Notes: generated from the letters alone by a model not told the origin. A stretch of DNA of 64,000 bases from Streptomyces roseirectus (GCF_014489635.1 NZ_CP060828.1:5202501-5266500), one strand, 5' to 3'. Positions 17,935 through 25,682 are shown, counted from the stretch's first letter. Made by a program: numbers and translations.

Positions 17935-18759
17935 ATGCAGTACAAACGGGGCGGTGCGGTGGCCGTCGCGGGGCTGGTGGCCGGGGTGGTGGCCGGGGCC
18001 ACGGGGTGTGTCGGAAGCGGAGCCGTGGCGGACGACTCGCCGGGCCAGGATCCGGTGGGCACCCTGCACCGGGCCGCGGACACGCTGCTCGCGGCGGGGA
18101 GTTCACGGGCGCAGACGTCCATGGAGATGGCCACGGGCGGGACCCGGGTGACGATCCGGGGGGAGGGCGTGTACGACTACCGGCGGCAGCTCGGGCAGCT
18201 TCGGGTCGTGCTGCCGCAGGACCCGTCCGGGGTCAGCGAGCACCGTCCGATCACCGAACTCCTCGCGCCCGGCGCACTGTTCATGAAGAACCGGGGAGCC
18301 GGGGTGCCTGCGGACAAATGGGTCCGGGTGGACACGGCGACCCTCTCCGACGGGAACCTCGTCACCGGCGGCGCCACCGATCCGTTCGCGGCCGCCGAGC
18401 TGCTGCGGGGGGTGCGGACGGCGACCTACGTCGGGGAGAGCGAGGTCGCCGGGGTCGGGGTGCGGCACTATCGCGGGACCGTCGATCTCGCGCTCGCCGC
18501 GCGCGGGGCCACCGCCGGGAACCGGGCCTCGCTCGCCGCCGCGGCGGAGGGCTTCGCCACCGCCGAGGTGCCGTTCGACGTCTACCTCGACGAACAGGGG
18601 CGCATCCGCAAGGTGCGGCACCGGTTCAGCTTCGTCAACAGCGGGCGGCGGGGGGTGGTGGCCGTCGCGTCCACCGTCCTCCTCTACGACTTCGGGACAC
18701 CGGCCGTGGTGACGCTGCCGGAGTCCCGGGACATCTACGCGGGGCGGATCGCGGAGTAG
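17935..18759 (+). CDS. LppX/LolA-like lipoprotein
   Basis: A 274-residue exported lipoprotein. The signal peptide leads to GATGC, placing the lipidated cysteine at residue 25. The mature part has the alternating pattern of the LppX/LprG/LolA half-barrel, with segments such as VRVDTATLSDGNLVTG and GVGVRHYRGTVDL that suit a lipid-binding beta sheet. The cargo is unknown. ATG 17935 is chosen because it gives a short n-region of MQYKR. No partner genes are adjacent. Confidence 0.75.
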   Translation: MQYKRGGAVAVAGLVAGVVAGATGCVGSGAVADDSPGQDPVGTLHRAADTLLAAGSSRAQTSMEMATGGTRVTIRGEGVYDYRRQLGQLRVVLPQDPSGVSEHRPITELLAPGALFMKNRGAGVPADKWVRVDTATLSDGNLVTGGATDPFAAAELLRGVRTATYVGESEVAGVGVRHYRGTVDLALAARGATAGNRASLAAAAEGFATAEVPFDVYLDEQGRIRKVRHRFSFVNSGRRGVVAVASTVLLYDFGTPAVVTLPESRDIYAGRIAE

Positions 18760-18884
18760 GGGGTGGAGGCGAGGTTCTGCCCCACCGGATCGACCCGCGC
18801 CTGTTACACCACCGCGCGCCCACCGCCCCCTTCGCTCCCTACGTTGCTCCCGGCACCAAGCCCCCCCCACACCGAGGAGCACCG

Positions 18885-19505
18885 ATGCACCCCACCCCCG
18901 TGGAGACCCCCCGCACTCCCCGCACCATATGGCGACACGACCGCCGCTACCTGGCCCTCTTCCTCCTGCTGGCCACCCTGTTCACGGGCGCGCTCCAGGC
19001 CACCCCCGCGCTACAGCCGACGGCGAGCGCCGCGGTCTCCGGGAACATCAACGGGACGACGAACCCGCCGAACGGCCTCGGCTTCGTCAACGCGATCAAC
19101 TACTGGAGCGGACGGGGCTGGCCGAACCTGGCAGCCAACCGCACGGACGACCGCATCCTGTGCAACCTCCAGCCCGCACGCGGCGGCTGCGTCAACACCC
19201 GCCAGTTCATCGACGGCGGCGGCCGGTACGCCGACCGCGACGGCCAGCTGCGCCGCTACCTGCTCGGCGGCGGCTCCGGCGCCCCCGTCTGCGCCGCCCA
19301 CGGCTCGACGCCCTGCACCGGCGGCCCGAACGTGGGCACGTGGATCGGCTTCTTCCACGAGTACGACGTCGAGTGGCGCGACACCCGCCGGGGCGACCGC
19401 GGCCGCCTGCGCATCGTCCGCGTCCACGGCGGCCCGAACGACGGCGACACGTTCGTGACGACGGACCACTACAGCAACTTCACGTACGTCGGCCCGCGCT
19501 TCTGA
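18885..19505 (+). CDS. secreted ribonuclease of the barnase/RNase Sa superfamily (predicted)
   Basis: A 206-residue exported protein with a cytoplasmic tail, a membrane/signal segment (about 22-50) and a mature domain with four cysteines (93, 102, 136, 144). The last 50 residues match the catalytic layout of guanyl-specific microbial ribonucleases: HEYDVEW (Glu159 as general base), RGRLRIV (Arg174/Arg176) and TTDHYSNF (His195 as general acid), in the same order and spacing as in RNase Sa. This assignment is by motif, and overall similarity is low. GAGGAG precedes ATG 18885. No barstar-like inhibitor gene lies nearby, as expected for an exported nuclease. Confidence 0.65.
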   Translation: MHPTPVETPRTPRTIWRHDRRYLALFLLLATLFTGALQATPALQPTASAAVSGNINGTTNPPNGLGFVNAINYWSGRGWPNLAANRTDDRILCNLQPARGGCVNTRQFIDGGGRYADRDGQLRRYLLGGGSGAPVCAAHGSTPCTGGPNVGTWIGFFHEYDVEWRDTRRGDRGRLRIVRVHGGPNDGDTFVTTDHYSNFTYVGPRF

Positions 19506-19514
19506 GCACGACGG

Positions 19515-19549
19515 ACGCCCGGACCAGACCCCCATGCTGGTCCGGGCGT
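19515..19549. terminator. terminator between ribonuclease and phosphate transporter genes
   Basis: acgcccggaccag pairs perfectly over 13 bp with ctggtccgggcgt around a nine-base loop. It lies between convergent genes and probably serves both. Confidence 0.85.
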
Positions 19550-19554
19550 ACCCC

Positions 19555-20553
19555 TCAGAGAAACGCCAGTTTCACGATCCCGAATACGGCGGCGGCGACC
19601 AGCGCAGCCGCGGGCATCGTGATGAACCACCCGAGAATGATGTTCTTGGCGACCCCCCACCGCACCGCGTTGATCCGCTTGGTGGCCCCCACACCCATGA
19701 TCGCGGAGGTGATGACATGGGTCGTGGAAATGGGCGCCTTGAAAAGAAAAGCGGTGGTGAACATGATCGACGCGCCCGTGGTCTCCGCCGCGAACCCCTG
19801 CGGCGGATCCAGCTCGATGATCTTCCGCCCGAGCGTCCGCATGATCCGCCACCCGCCCGCGTACGTCCCGAGCGACAGCATGACGGCGCAGAGGATCTTC
19901 ACCCAGACGGGGATCGGGTCCCCGTAGTCCTCGACGTCGGCGATGACGAGCGCCATGACGACGATCCCCATCGTCTTCTGCGCGTCCTGGAGCCCGTGCC
20001 CGAGCGCCATGCCCGCGGCCGACACCGTCTGCGCGATCCGGAACCCCCGCTTGGCCTTGTGCGGATTGGCCCGCCGGAAGATCCACATGATCGCGGTCAT
20101 CACGAGATACCCGATGACGAGCCCGACGACCGGCGAGACGAACATCGGAATGACGATCTTCTCCAGAACCCCGTGCCAGTAGACGGTGGTCCCCCCGGCG
20201 AGCGCGGCCCCGACCATTCCCCCGAACAACGCGTGCGAGGAAGAGGACGGCAGCCCGAAATACCAGGTGACGAGATTCCAGGTGATGGCGCCGACGAGAG
20301 CGGCGAAGAGAATCCCCATTCCCTTCGAACCCTCGGGCGTCTGAATGAGCCCTTCGCTGACGGTCTTGGCGACACCGGAACCGAGAAAGGCCCCGGCGAG
20401 ATTCATCACGGCGGCCATCGCGAGCGCGGCCCGCGGGGTGAGCGCCCGGGTGGACACCGACGTAGCGATCGCGTTGGCGGAGTCGTGGAAGCCGTTGGTG
20501 TACGTGAAGAAGAGCGCGACCAGGACGGTCACGACCAGAGCGAACGTGTCCAC
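19555..20553 (-). CDS. pit: PiT family inorganic phosphate transporter
   Basis: A 332-residue transporter with about ten membrane helices. The two internally repeated PiT signatures are GFHDSANAIA near the N-terminus and GHGLQDAQKTMGI in the middle, and the C-terminal half includes FKAPISTTHVITSAIMGVG. It would import metal-phosphate driven by protons. GTG 20553 is six bases after the stop of the DUF47 gene, so the two are co-transcribed. Together with the pst block further on, this gives the region both low- and high-affinity phosphate uptake. Confidence 0.92.
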   Translation of the reverse strand: MDTFALVVTVLVALFFTYTNGFHDSANAIATSVSTRALTPRAALAMAAVMNLAGAFLGSGVAKTVSEGLIQTPEGSKGMGILFAALVGAITWNLVTWYFGLPSSSSHALFGGMVGAALAGGTTVYWHGVLEKIVIPMFVSPVVGLVIGYLVMTAIMWIFRRANPHKAKRGFRIAQTVSAAGMALGHGLQDAQKTMGIVVMALVIADVEDYGDPIPVWVKILCAVMLSLGTYAGGWRIMRTLGRKIIELDPPQGFAAETTGASIMFTTAFLFKAPISTTHVITSAIMGVGATKRINAVRWGVAKNIILGWFITMPAAALVAAAVFGIVKLAFL

Positions 20554-20559
20554 GACGGC

Positions 20560-21180
20560 TCAGGACTCCTTGACGGCGATGGTCTCCACCGTGTTCGCCA
20601 CATGCTCGAACGCGTCGGCGGCCTCTTCGAGGACGTCGACGATCTGCTTCAGCTTCAGCACCTCGATGGCGTCGTACTTCCCGTTGAACAGGTGCGCCAG
20701 CAGCTTGCGGTGGATCTGGTCGGCCTGGTTCTCCAGGCGGTTGACCTCGATCCAGTACTCGGTGAGGTTCTCCATCGTCCGCAGGTTCGGCATCGCCTCG
20801 GCGGTCAGCTCCGCCGCCCGCGCCAGCACCTCGATCTGCTGCTCGACGCCCTTGGGCAGTTCCTCGACGTTGTAGAGGACGACGAGGTCGACGGCCTCCT
20901 CCATGAAGTCCATGATGTCGTCGAGGGAGGACGCGAGGGAGTAGATGTCCTCGCGGTCGAACGGCGTGATGAACGAGGAGTTCAGCTGGTGGAAGATCGC
21001 GTGCGTGGCGTCGTCACCGGCGTGTTCGGCGGCCCGCATGCGTTCGGCGATCTCGGCCCGGCCGGCGGTGTCCGCCCCGAGCAGTTCCATCAGGAGTTTC
21101 GAGCCCGTGACGATGTTGTCCGCGGACGCGGCGAACATGTCGTAGAAGCTCGTCTCCCTGGGGGTCAGACGAAAGCGCAC
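20560..21180 (-). CDS. DUF47 (PhoU-like) phosphate transport accessory protein
   Basis: A 206-residue, all-helical cytoplasmic protein of the DUF47/PhoU-like family, starting MRFRLTPRETSFYDMF as is typical. Conserved acidic motifs such as EHAGDD and DREDIYSLASSLDDIMDFMEEA are expected to bind metal ions. These proteins are regulatory partners of PiT transporters and normally precede them, as here. GTG 21180 has GAGGA seven bases upstream. The 190-base upstream gap contains two CGGTCAGG repeats (21207 and 21235) around gatgc-taa-gcgcatc, a possible regulator site. Confidence 0.9.
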   Translation of the reverse strand: MRFRLTPRETSFYDMFAASADNIVTGSKLLMELLGADTAGRAEIAERMRAAEHAGDDATHAIFHQLNSSFITPFDREDIYSLASSLDDIMDFMEEAVDLVVLYNVEELPKGVEQQIEVLARAAELTAEAMPNLRTMENLTEYWIEVNRLENQADQIHRKLLAHLFNGKYDAIEVLKLKQIVDVLEEAADAFEHVANTVETIAVKES

Positions 21181-21333
21181 GTGGGGTCCTCGGTATGCAT
21201 CGGTTTCGGTCAGGCTGATGCTAAGCGCATCATCCGGTCAGGGCTAAGGGGCCGTCCCCCAGTGTCGCCCATCAGGCACAGTGACCAGCACGGGGTGGGA
21301 CCAAGACCCCTATACCCAGCAAACTTGGTTACG

Positions 21334-21355
21334 ATATACCCACTAGGGGTATACA
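21334..21355 (+). promoter_or_regulatory. CsoR operator and promoter
   Basis: tatacccactaggggtata (21335-21353) is a pseudo-palindrome of the G/C-tract type bound by CsoR repressors. It overlaps the likely -10 region (tataca) of the gene that follows, with ttggtt upstream as a loose -35. A related half-site (gacccctataccc) lies at 21305-21317. Confidence 0.75.
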
Positions 21356-21374
21356 AGACGAACTGGAGGACGCG

Positions 21375-21743
21375 ATGACGACCACCGAGGCCGAGCACAC
21401 CCCGACGCCCTCCGAAACCCCGGCCGCCGACGAACACCCGACGACCGCCGGTGAGCACACGACGCACGGGTACCACAAACAGAAGGACGAACACCTCAAG
21501 CGCCTGCGCCGCATCGAGGGCCAGATCCGCGGCCTCCAGCGCATGGTCGACGAGGACGTCTACTGCATCGACATACTCACCCAGGTCTCCGCCTCCACCA
21601 AGGCCCTCCAGTCCTTCGCCCTCCAACTCCTCGAAGAACACCTCCGCCACTGCGTCGCCGACGCGGCCCTCAAGGGCGGCGACGAGATCAACGCGAAGGT
21701 GGAGGAGGCGACGAAGGCGATCGCGAGGATGCTCCGCACGTGA
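21375..21743 (+). CDS. csoR: copper-sensing transcriptional repressor CsoR
   Basis: A 122-residue DUF156/CsoR protein. A 30-residue acidic, His-containing N-terminal extension precedes the helical core. The Cu(I) ligands are Cys64 (DVYCIDIL), His89 and Cys93 (EEHLRHC), with the x24 and x3 spacing of copper-type CsoR and not of nickel- or sulfur-responsive relatives. Cu(I) binding would release the operator just upstream, so the gene is autoregulated. GGAGGA precedes ATG 21375. No copper ATPase or chaperone gene is next to it here, so its other targets are elsewhere. Confidence 0.93.
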   Translation: MTTTEAEHTPTPSETPAADEHPTTAGEHTTHGYHKQKDEHLKRLRRIEGQIRGLQRMVDEDVYCIDILTQVSASTKALQSFALQLLEEHLRHCVADAALKGGDEINAKVEEATKAIARMLRT

Positions 21744-22230
21744 GCCTCCGGCGGTGCGGCGGGGGACGGGGGCGGAGGGACGCTTGTTTTTGAGACGCCC
21801 GGCGTTGAAGGCACTCGCGGGGGTAAGACGCGGCGGGTAAGGATTCCGCACGGGAGGCGCCCAGCACCTCCTTGACGCCTCCGGCACAAGAACGGCTCAC
21901 GCCTGCCACGCCCGATGGAAGGGGCGCTCGGCCTCAGACGCGCCTGACGCGGCATGTCCGGAGCCCGGCGCCAGGGGGGCACCCCGCGTCCGACGCTCCG
22001 CTCGCGAGGGCGCCCTGCACGTGACGCCTCCGGCGGGATCCCGCTCGGCGCCGGACACCTCCAGCGCAAGTCCCCGCCCCCGACGAGGGCCCGGCTTCCG
22101 TCGCAAGGCTCAGGTTCCCGGCGTGAGGCCCCGGCTCCCGACGTGAGGCCGGCGCCCGATCAACTCCCGGCCCCCGGCGTCTCCGCTCGCGAGGGTGCCC
22201 GGCGTCACCGTCCGGACGGTGTGCGCGGTC
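21744..22230 (+). other. gene-free degenerate DNA after csoR
   Basis: Nearly 490 bases without a credible gene. Short motifs recur imperfectly: ccgctcgcgaggg occurs near 22005 and 22184, and cgcctccggc occurs three times (around 21876, 22023 and, as gcctccggcgg, 21744). Frames crossing it have poor codon bias. It looks like decayed or rearranged sequence at the edge of an accessory segment. Confidence 0.55.
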
Positions 22231-22419
22231 TCACGCCCCGGGCGGCGGCTCGTCCCGGCCGGGTTCGCGTACTCGGACGACCCGCAGCACCTCGTCGATC
22301 GAGTCCAGGCTCAACCGCTCGCCCGCCGCGGACGACGCCGCGATCATCAGCTCCCCGCACAGCTCGATCTCGGCGAGGGCCACATGGTCCTGCACCGCCG
22401 TACCAGCACCCGAAGCCAT
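22231..22419 (-). CDS. small conserved helical protein of unknown function
   Basis: A 62-residue protein from ATG 22419, preceded by AAGGTGG. Its core, HVALAEIELCGELMIAASSAAGERLSLDSIDEVL, is strongly helical and resembles small proteins found in many Streptomyces genomes (from memory). Codon use fits the host. Function is unknown. It stands alone between degenerate DNA and a strong hairpin. Confidence 0.6.
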   Translation of the reverse strand: MASGAGTAVQDHVALAEIELCGELMIAASSAAGERLSLDSIDEVLRVVRVREPGRDEPPPGA

Positions 22420-22507
22420 GCGCACCACCTTGTCCCTACCGACGCCGACACCGACCCCCAAGCGTAGGCAGCCCCCCGCCCTCGGCGCATGGCACGGAAG
22501 AACTAGC

Positions 22508-22548
22508 CCTCCCTGGCCCGCCCGACTGGGCGGGTAGGCCAGGGAGGG
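22508..22548. terminator. hairpin between two small genes
   Basis: ccctccctggcc pairs with ggccagggaggg, enclosing a second stem (cgcccg/cgggtg-like, with an actg loop). It lies just beyond the stop of the leftward 107-residue protein and is a likely terminator. Confidence 0.75.
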
Positions 22549-22559
22549 CGCGTCGCTGG

Positions 22560-22883
22560 CTACGCGCTGGCCCTGAAGTCGTCGGGGCCGAAGGGGGCAC
22601 CGTCGTAGGTGTAGGGGTGGTCGACGCCCAGCGTCGCGTAGGCCGCTGCTTGTCGGCGTTCCTGCTGGAGGCGTTCCCGTACGGCGTCCGCCTCTGCCTG
22701 GCGGCGGAAGATCGCGGCGGCTTCTTCCTTGCTGGGGCTGGTCCACGGGCGGGTCCAGGGGCTGACGTACGGCTCCGCGACGGCGGGGGGCGTGCACTTG
22801 CGGCGCTTGCCCTGGGCGGGGAGGAGGTACGAGAGCAGGGTGTGCAGGCACGCCGAAATGGCGCGCGCGATAGAGTCGCGCAC
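22560..22883 (-). CDS. hypothetical protein, 107 residues
   Basis: A soluble protein with a basic amphipathic N-terminus, a TRPWTSPSKEEAAAIFRRQAEAD charged helix and a C-terminal HPYTYDGAPFGPDDFRASA. I recognise it only as a type of hypothetical protein common in Streptomyces. The start is GTG 22883, with GAAGGG about nine bases before. It is followed by a strong hairpin, so it is an independent transcription unit. No catalytic motif is visible. Confidence 0.65.
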   Translation of the reverse strand: MRDSIARAISACLHTLLSYLLPAQGKRRKCTPPAVAEPYVSPWTRPWTSPSKEEAAAIFRRQAEADAVRERLQQERRQAAAYATLGVDHPYTYDGAPFGPDDFRASA

Positions 22884-22953
22884 GGCGACAGACCCTTCAG
22901 AAGTGATGTCGTCACGGCCTCGTCAGCGTTGGGTTCTGTGATCTTCCGTTCGG

Positions 22954-23619
22954 TTATGAAGGGATCGTGCTCTCGACCAGGAGTGTGCCGATGTGGCCGG
23001 CCGTCGGGGCGGGCAGGACGCGGGGGTTCGCGCTCTCGAATCCGGCGGACAGGAGGAGGCTTCGCCACATCGCCGGGGTGTAGCTGTAGCGGTAGGTGTA
23101 GGTCGCCGGGCCCGCGAATCCGCCCTTGTACATGCCTTGCGGGCCGTACGCGCCGGGGATGGCCGGTGGCTGTGAGAACACGAACCGTCCGCCGGGGTTG
23201 AGGCGTTGCCTCACCAGGGGGAGCAGCCGGCGTGGGTCGCTGAACCAGGCCGCGCCGAAGACGGAGTACACGGCGTCGTAGGTGCGGGTGTCGTCGGCCA
23301 GGAAGTCGAGTGCTTCGGCGCAGACGAACTCGACGCCGAGGGGGCCCCAGCGTTCGGTCGTGCGGGCGACCATGACCGGGGACATGTCCACCCCGCGAGC
23401 CTTCACGCCCTGCCCGGCGAGGTAAGCGAGCGCCCGGCCGGTACCGCAGCCGATCTCCAGCACGCTGTCCGGTTCGCCGAGCAACTCCGGCCCCGGGCCG
23501 TGTTCTTGATACTGCGTCCACCGGAAGACGGGGTCGGCCTCGAAGACGTCCGCCTTGGTCGCCTCGGCGTAGGTGTCCCAGACGGAGCGTTCGTGGTCGT
23601 AGTTGTGTTCTGCGGTCAA
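22954..23619 (-). CDS. class I SAM-dependent methyltransferase
   Basis: A 221-residue methyltransferase. Motif I is VLEIGCGTG (residues 53-61), the acidic ribose-binding residue follows in GVDMSP, and motif II/III regions are at YDAVYSVFGAAWF and LNPGGRFVFSQP. The substrate is unknown. The start is TTG 23619 with GAAGGA six bases before it. The gene is downstream of a protein of unknown function, with a 15-bp hairpin between them, so it may have its own promoter. Confidence 0.85.
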   Translation of the reverse strand: MTAEHNYDHERSVWDTYAEATKADVFEADPVFRWTQYQEHGPGPELLGEPDSVLEIGCGTGRALAYLAGQGVKARGVDMSPVMVARTTERWGPLGVEFVCAEALDFLADDTRTYDAVYSVFGAAWFSDPRRLLPLVRQRLNPGGRFVFSQPPAIPGAYGPQGMYKGGFAGPATYTYRYSYTPAMWRSLLLSAGFESANPRVLPAPTAGHIGTLLVESTIPS

Positions 23620-23650
23620 CGGGGTTCCTTCGGAGGGGAGTTGAACGGCA

Positions 23651-23689
23651 GTGCGCTGCCCCTGCCGGAGGGTCGCAGGGGCAGCGCAC
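23651..23689 (-). terminator. strong hairpin between methyltransferase and upstream gene
   Basis: gtgcgctgcccctgc pairs perfectly over 15 bp with gcaggggcagcgcac around a nine-base loop, just after the stop of the leftward gene at 23704. It is likely a terminator or attenuator. Confidence 0.8.
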
Positions 23690-23703
23690 GTTACCGGGTG
23701 TGG

Positions 23704-24216
23704 TCAGTGGCTGTCGGGCACCTTGTCATCGCACGGGCCGCATTCGGCCGCGTCGACCTCCCACAGTTCGAGGTCGACGTCGAAGCCGTTCGCGCGGATG
23801 AGTTCGGCCGTCCGCATGACCGTTCCGTCGCGCCGTCGCTCGACGAGCGGGGCGTGGTGCTTGTACCGGCCGTCGTTGTAGAGCTCGCAGAACGCGAAGT
23901 ACACGGGCGTGTCCAGGATGATCTGGTGAATGCCGAGGTCGACCGTGTATCCGGGGCCGATGTCGACACCGGGGTTCTCCATGGCCGTGACCAGGTAGGC
24001 CACCGCCTGGTCGAGAATGCGTTCTGCCAGGCTACGGACGGCGACACTGTCGCGGAGCAGAAGACGGACCTCCCGCTCGTACAGGTCGATGCCCTGCGCA
24101 CCGGGAGCCTCGAAGATGTTGTACAGCCGCTCCTTGACGTACGGACGTACGGCGTTGAGGAGTTCGCGGGGGTCTCGCGTCCGCACGCCGCCCGGAACTT
24201 CGAACGTGATGGTCAT
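23704..24216 (-). CDS. protein of unknown function with HQIILDT motif
   Basis: A 170-residue soluble protein. The central segment VDLGIHQIILDTPVYFAF followed by GRYKHHAP resembles a family sometimes labelled glycine-rich domain-containing, in which a His, an Asp and a Tyr recur (recognised from memory, with modest certainty). The C-terminus, ECGPCDDKVPDSH, has a Cys-x2-Cys and looks like an added tail. Biochemical role is unknown. ATG 24216 is the only good start. It precedes the methyltransferase gene in the same direction, with a hairpin between. Confidence 0.6.
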   Translation of the reverse strand: MTITFEVPGGVRTRDPRELLNAVRPYVKERLYNIFEAPGAQGIDLYEREVRLLLRDSVAVRSLAERILDQAVAYLVTAMENPGVDIGPGYTVDLGIHQIILDTPVYFAFCELYNDGRYKHHAPLVERRRDGTVMRTAELIRANGFDVDLELWEVDAAECGPCDDKVPDSH

Positions 24217-24250
24217 ACTGGTGGTGCCCCTTCCATGAGATGGGGTGGAA

Positions 24251-24326
24251 CCCGTCCCGGCGGCGCTCGGCCTGTCCCTGGTTCGAACTGACCGCCGGGA
24301 CGGGGAACCCCCTTATTTACAGGGGG
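24251..24326. repeat. pair of consecutive hairpins upstream of the HQIILDT gene
   Basis: The first hairpin is cccgtcccggcgg (24251-24263) with ccgccgggacggg (24292-24304), 13 bp perfect with a 28-base loop. The second, ccccct/aggggg with a tatttac loop, follows at 24308-24326. The pair lies between the 40-residue membrane protein gene and the next gene on the minus strand. It could terminate the former or structure the leader of the latter. Confidence 0.55.
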
Positions 24327-24381
24327 AGTTGAGGCCCATCCGGTCGCGGATCGCCGACCAGCCCGCGACCGAACGGGAGCT

Positions 24382-24504
24382 TCACAGGCGGCCGAGAATG
24401 GCCGAAGTGAGAAGAGAGATGGAACCTGCGGCGACCACGCCCAGGCAGGTGATCCACCCGTACCGGCGGATGAGTCGCTTCACCTTTTGTCCCACGTCGC
24501 TCAT
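24382..24504 (-). CDS. 40-residue single-helix membrane protein
   Basis: A very short gene with a good start: ATG 24504 follows GAGG by five bases. The protein begins MSDVGQKVKRLIRRYGW, a basic amphipathic head, and continues into one hydrophobic helix (about residues 17-37) ending ILGRL. The architecture is that of small membrane regulators or type I toxin-like peptides. There is no direct evidence for either. It is directly downstream of the 24532-24795 gene, 27 bases apart, and probably in its transcript. Confidence 0.5.
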   Translation of the reverse strand: MSDVGQKVKRLIRRYGWITCLGVVAAGSISLLTSAILGRL

Positions 24505-24531
24505 CTGCGCCTCACTTCCTCGGGTTGCGCC

Positions 24532-24795
24532 TCAGCGCATGCCGGTCGAACTCCGCTCGATCTGGCGGCAGACGGCCATGCGGCCACGCATGACGAAGGG
24601 GTCGCGCCCCTCGAAGATCAGCACCCTTCCGGCACCGTCCTGCGTCGCGCGCAGGTCGGCGATCCTCAGAAAGATGTCGTAGAGCCATATGCGGTCGCCG
24701 ACTCGGACGCCGGCCGGGGAAAGCATCGTGACGACCGCGCCCAGAGTCGCGGTCGAAGGCATGCGAGCCAAAGGAGTTGGCCAGCTTGCAGTCAT
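24532..24795 (-). CDS. small protein downstream of HATPase gene
   Basis: An 87-residue protein from ATG 24795, preceded by GAGGCGGGA. Its core, VRVGDRIWLYDIFLRIADLRATQDGAGRVLIFEGRDPFVM, reads as a small beta-barrel (SH3-like) and resembles proteins accompanying HATPase/HTH gene sets in Streptomyces (from memory). It begins eight bases after the stop of the ATPase gene, so the two are co-transcribed. Function is unknown. Confidence 0.6.
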   Translation of the reverse strand: MTASWPTPLARMPSTATLGAVVTMLSPAGVRVGDRIWLYDIFLRIADLRATQDGAGRVLIFEGRDPFVMRGRMAVCRQIERSSTGMR

Positions 24796-24802
24796 TCCCG
24801 CC

Positions 24803-25540
24803 TCACAGGTGGTCATGGGAGGACGAGTCGTCGCCGATGCTCCGGCCTCGATCGGGGTCCGCAGGACGCAGAATCACGTCCTGGCCAACCTCGGCTCCTT
24901 CTCCGATGGCGCCGACCAGATCGAACACCTCCGGACTCACGTCGTTCGGGTGTCCCTTCGGCAGGTGAGGTGGAGGGGTCTCGCGCCCGACCGGAAGGAA
25001 AGACGCCGGACGGGAATGGCGGATCGTCTCCTCCAACTGCGGTGCGGCGATCGAGCACCACGTGCGGGCGCCGTCCTCACTGGTGCCCCACCGGTCGGCC
25101 AGAGCCTCGACGAGGAACATGCCCCGGCCGCTCTCCCCGTCGGCCGTCGGCTGCCGGACCCGGGGGAACTCGGAGGACCCGTCCGCCACCTCGATGGTGA
25201 TCTCGCCCGCCCGGTGCGACATGGAGAACGTGATGTCCTCCGTGCCGTACCGGACGGCATTGGTGACCAGCTCGCTGATCAGCAGACTGGCCGTGTCCAC
25301 AACGGAGTTGAGCCCCCACTTCCTCAGGTGGGCGGCGCCGATCCGGCGCATCTGCCCCACCCGCTGAGGCTCACGGGAGCACGAGACGACGAAACGGTCC
25401 GGATGTTCCATGGCTTTCCCCAAGCTCCCCGCCCGCGGCATTCCCCGCTGAGGTGACTCGGCGCCAGCCACGCCGAGGACGCGTAACGCTTCGCGCCGTA
25501 TCGCGGGGGCGTTCATGCCCTGCAAGGCAAGAGTTGTCAC
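24803..25540 (-). CDS. ATP-binding protein of the anti-sigma/HATPase_c type
   Basis: A 245-residue protein. A GHKL ATPase fold is visible at about 60-175: N box in LISELVTNAVRYG, G1 in IEVADGSSEFP, and G2 in GESGRGMFLVEALADRWG. This matches the RsbW/SpoIIAB-like kinases that are very numerous in Streptomyces. A 75-residue Pro/Asp-rich C-terminal tail is unusual. GTG 25540 has GGAGGA four bases upstream. It is divergent from an HTH-TPR regulator gene 192 bases away, the standard arrangement for these pairs. Confidence 0.85.
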   Translation of the reverse strand: MTTLALQGMNAPAIRREALRVLGVAGAESPQRGMPRAGSLGKAMEHPDRFVVSCSREPQRVGQMRRIGAAHLRKWGLNSVVDTASLLISELVTNAVRYGTEDITFSMSHRAGEITIEVADGSSEFPRVRQPTADGESGRGMFLVEALADRWGTSEDGARTWCSIAAPQLEETIRHSRPASFLPVGRETPPPHLPKGHPNDVSPEVFDLVGAIGEGAEVGQDVILRPADPDRGRSIGDDSSSHDHL

Positions 25541-25663
25541 GCTGTCCTCCGTGGGGGTTGGGGGTCAGGAGGTCGCCCTTCCTGCCGAGTTCGGGCAGTT
25601 CACGGGCTGGAATCAGCATTCCGAGCGAAACGGCTGCGGACCACGGCGTTCATGGGCCAGTGT

Positions 25664-25682
25664 TGGGACATCTCTGGGACAT
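25664..25682. promoter_or_regulatory. direct repeats in the ATPase/HTH-TPR divergent region
   Basis: tgggacat occurs at 25664-25671 and again at 25675-25682, one helical turn (11 bases) apart, about 50-70 bases before the regulator start. A catagt -10-like sequence follows near 25694. It is a candidate binding site for the adjacent HTH protein. Confidence 0.4.

Noticed and set aside
22436..23689. 417-codon frame antiparallel-shifted over the methyltransferase
   Set aside because: Same strand but wrong frame. The 221-residue methyltransferase reading has a clear SAM motif.
24241..24330. tRNA-like ggttcgaact with flanking stems
   Set aside because: The motif sits in the loop of a 13-bp hairpin, and no anticodon or D arm can be formed.
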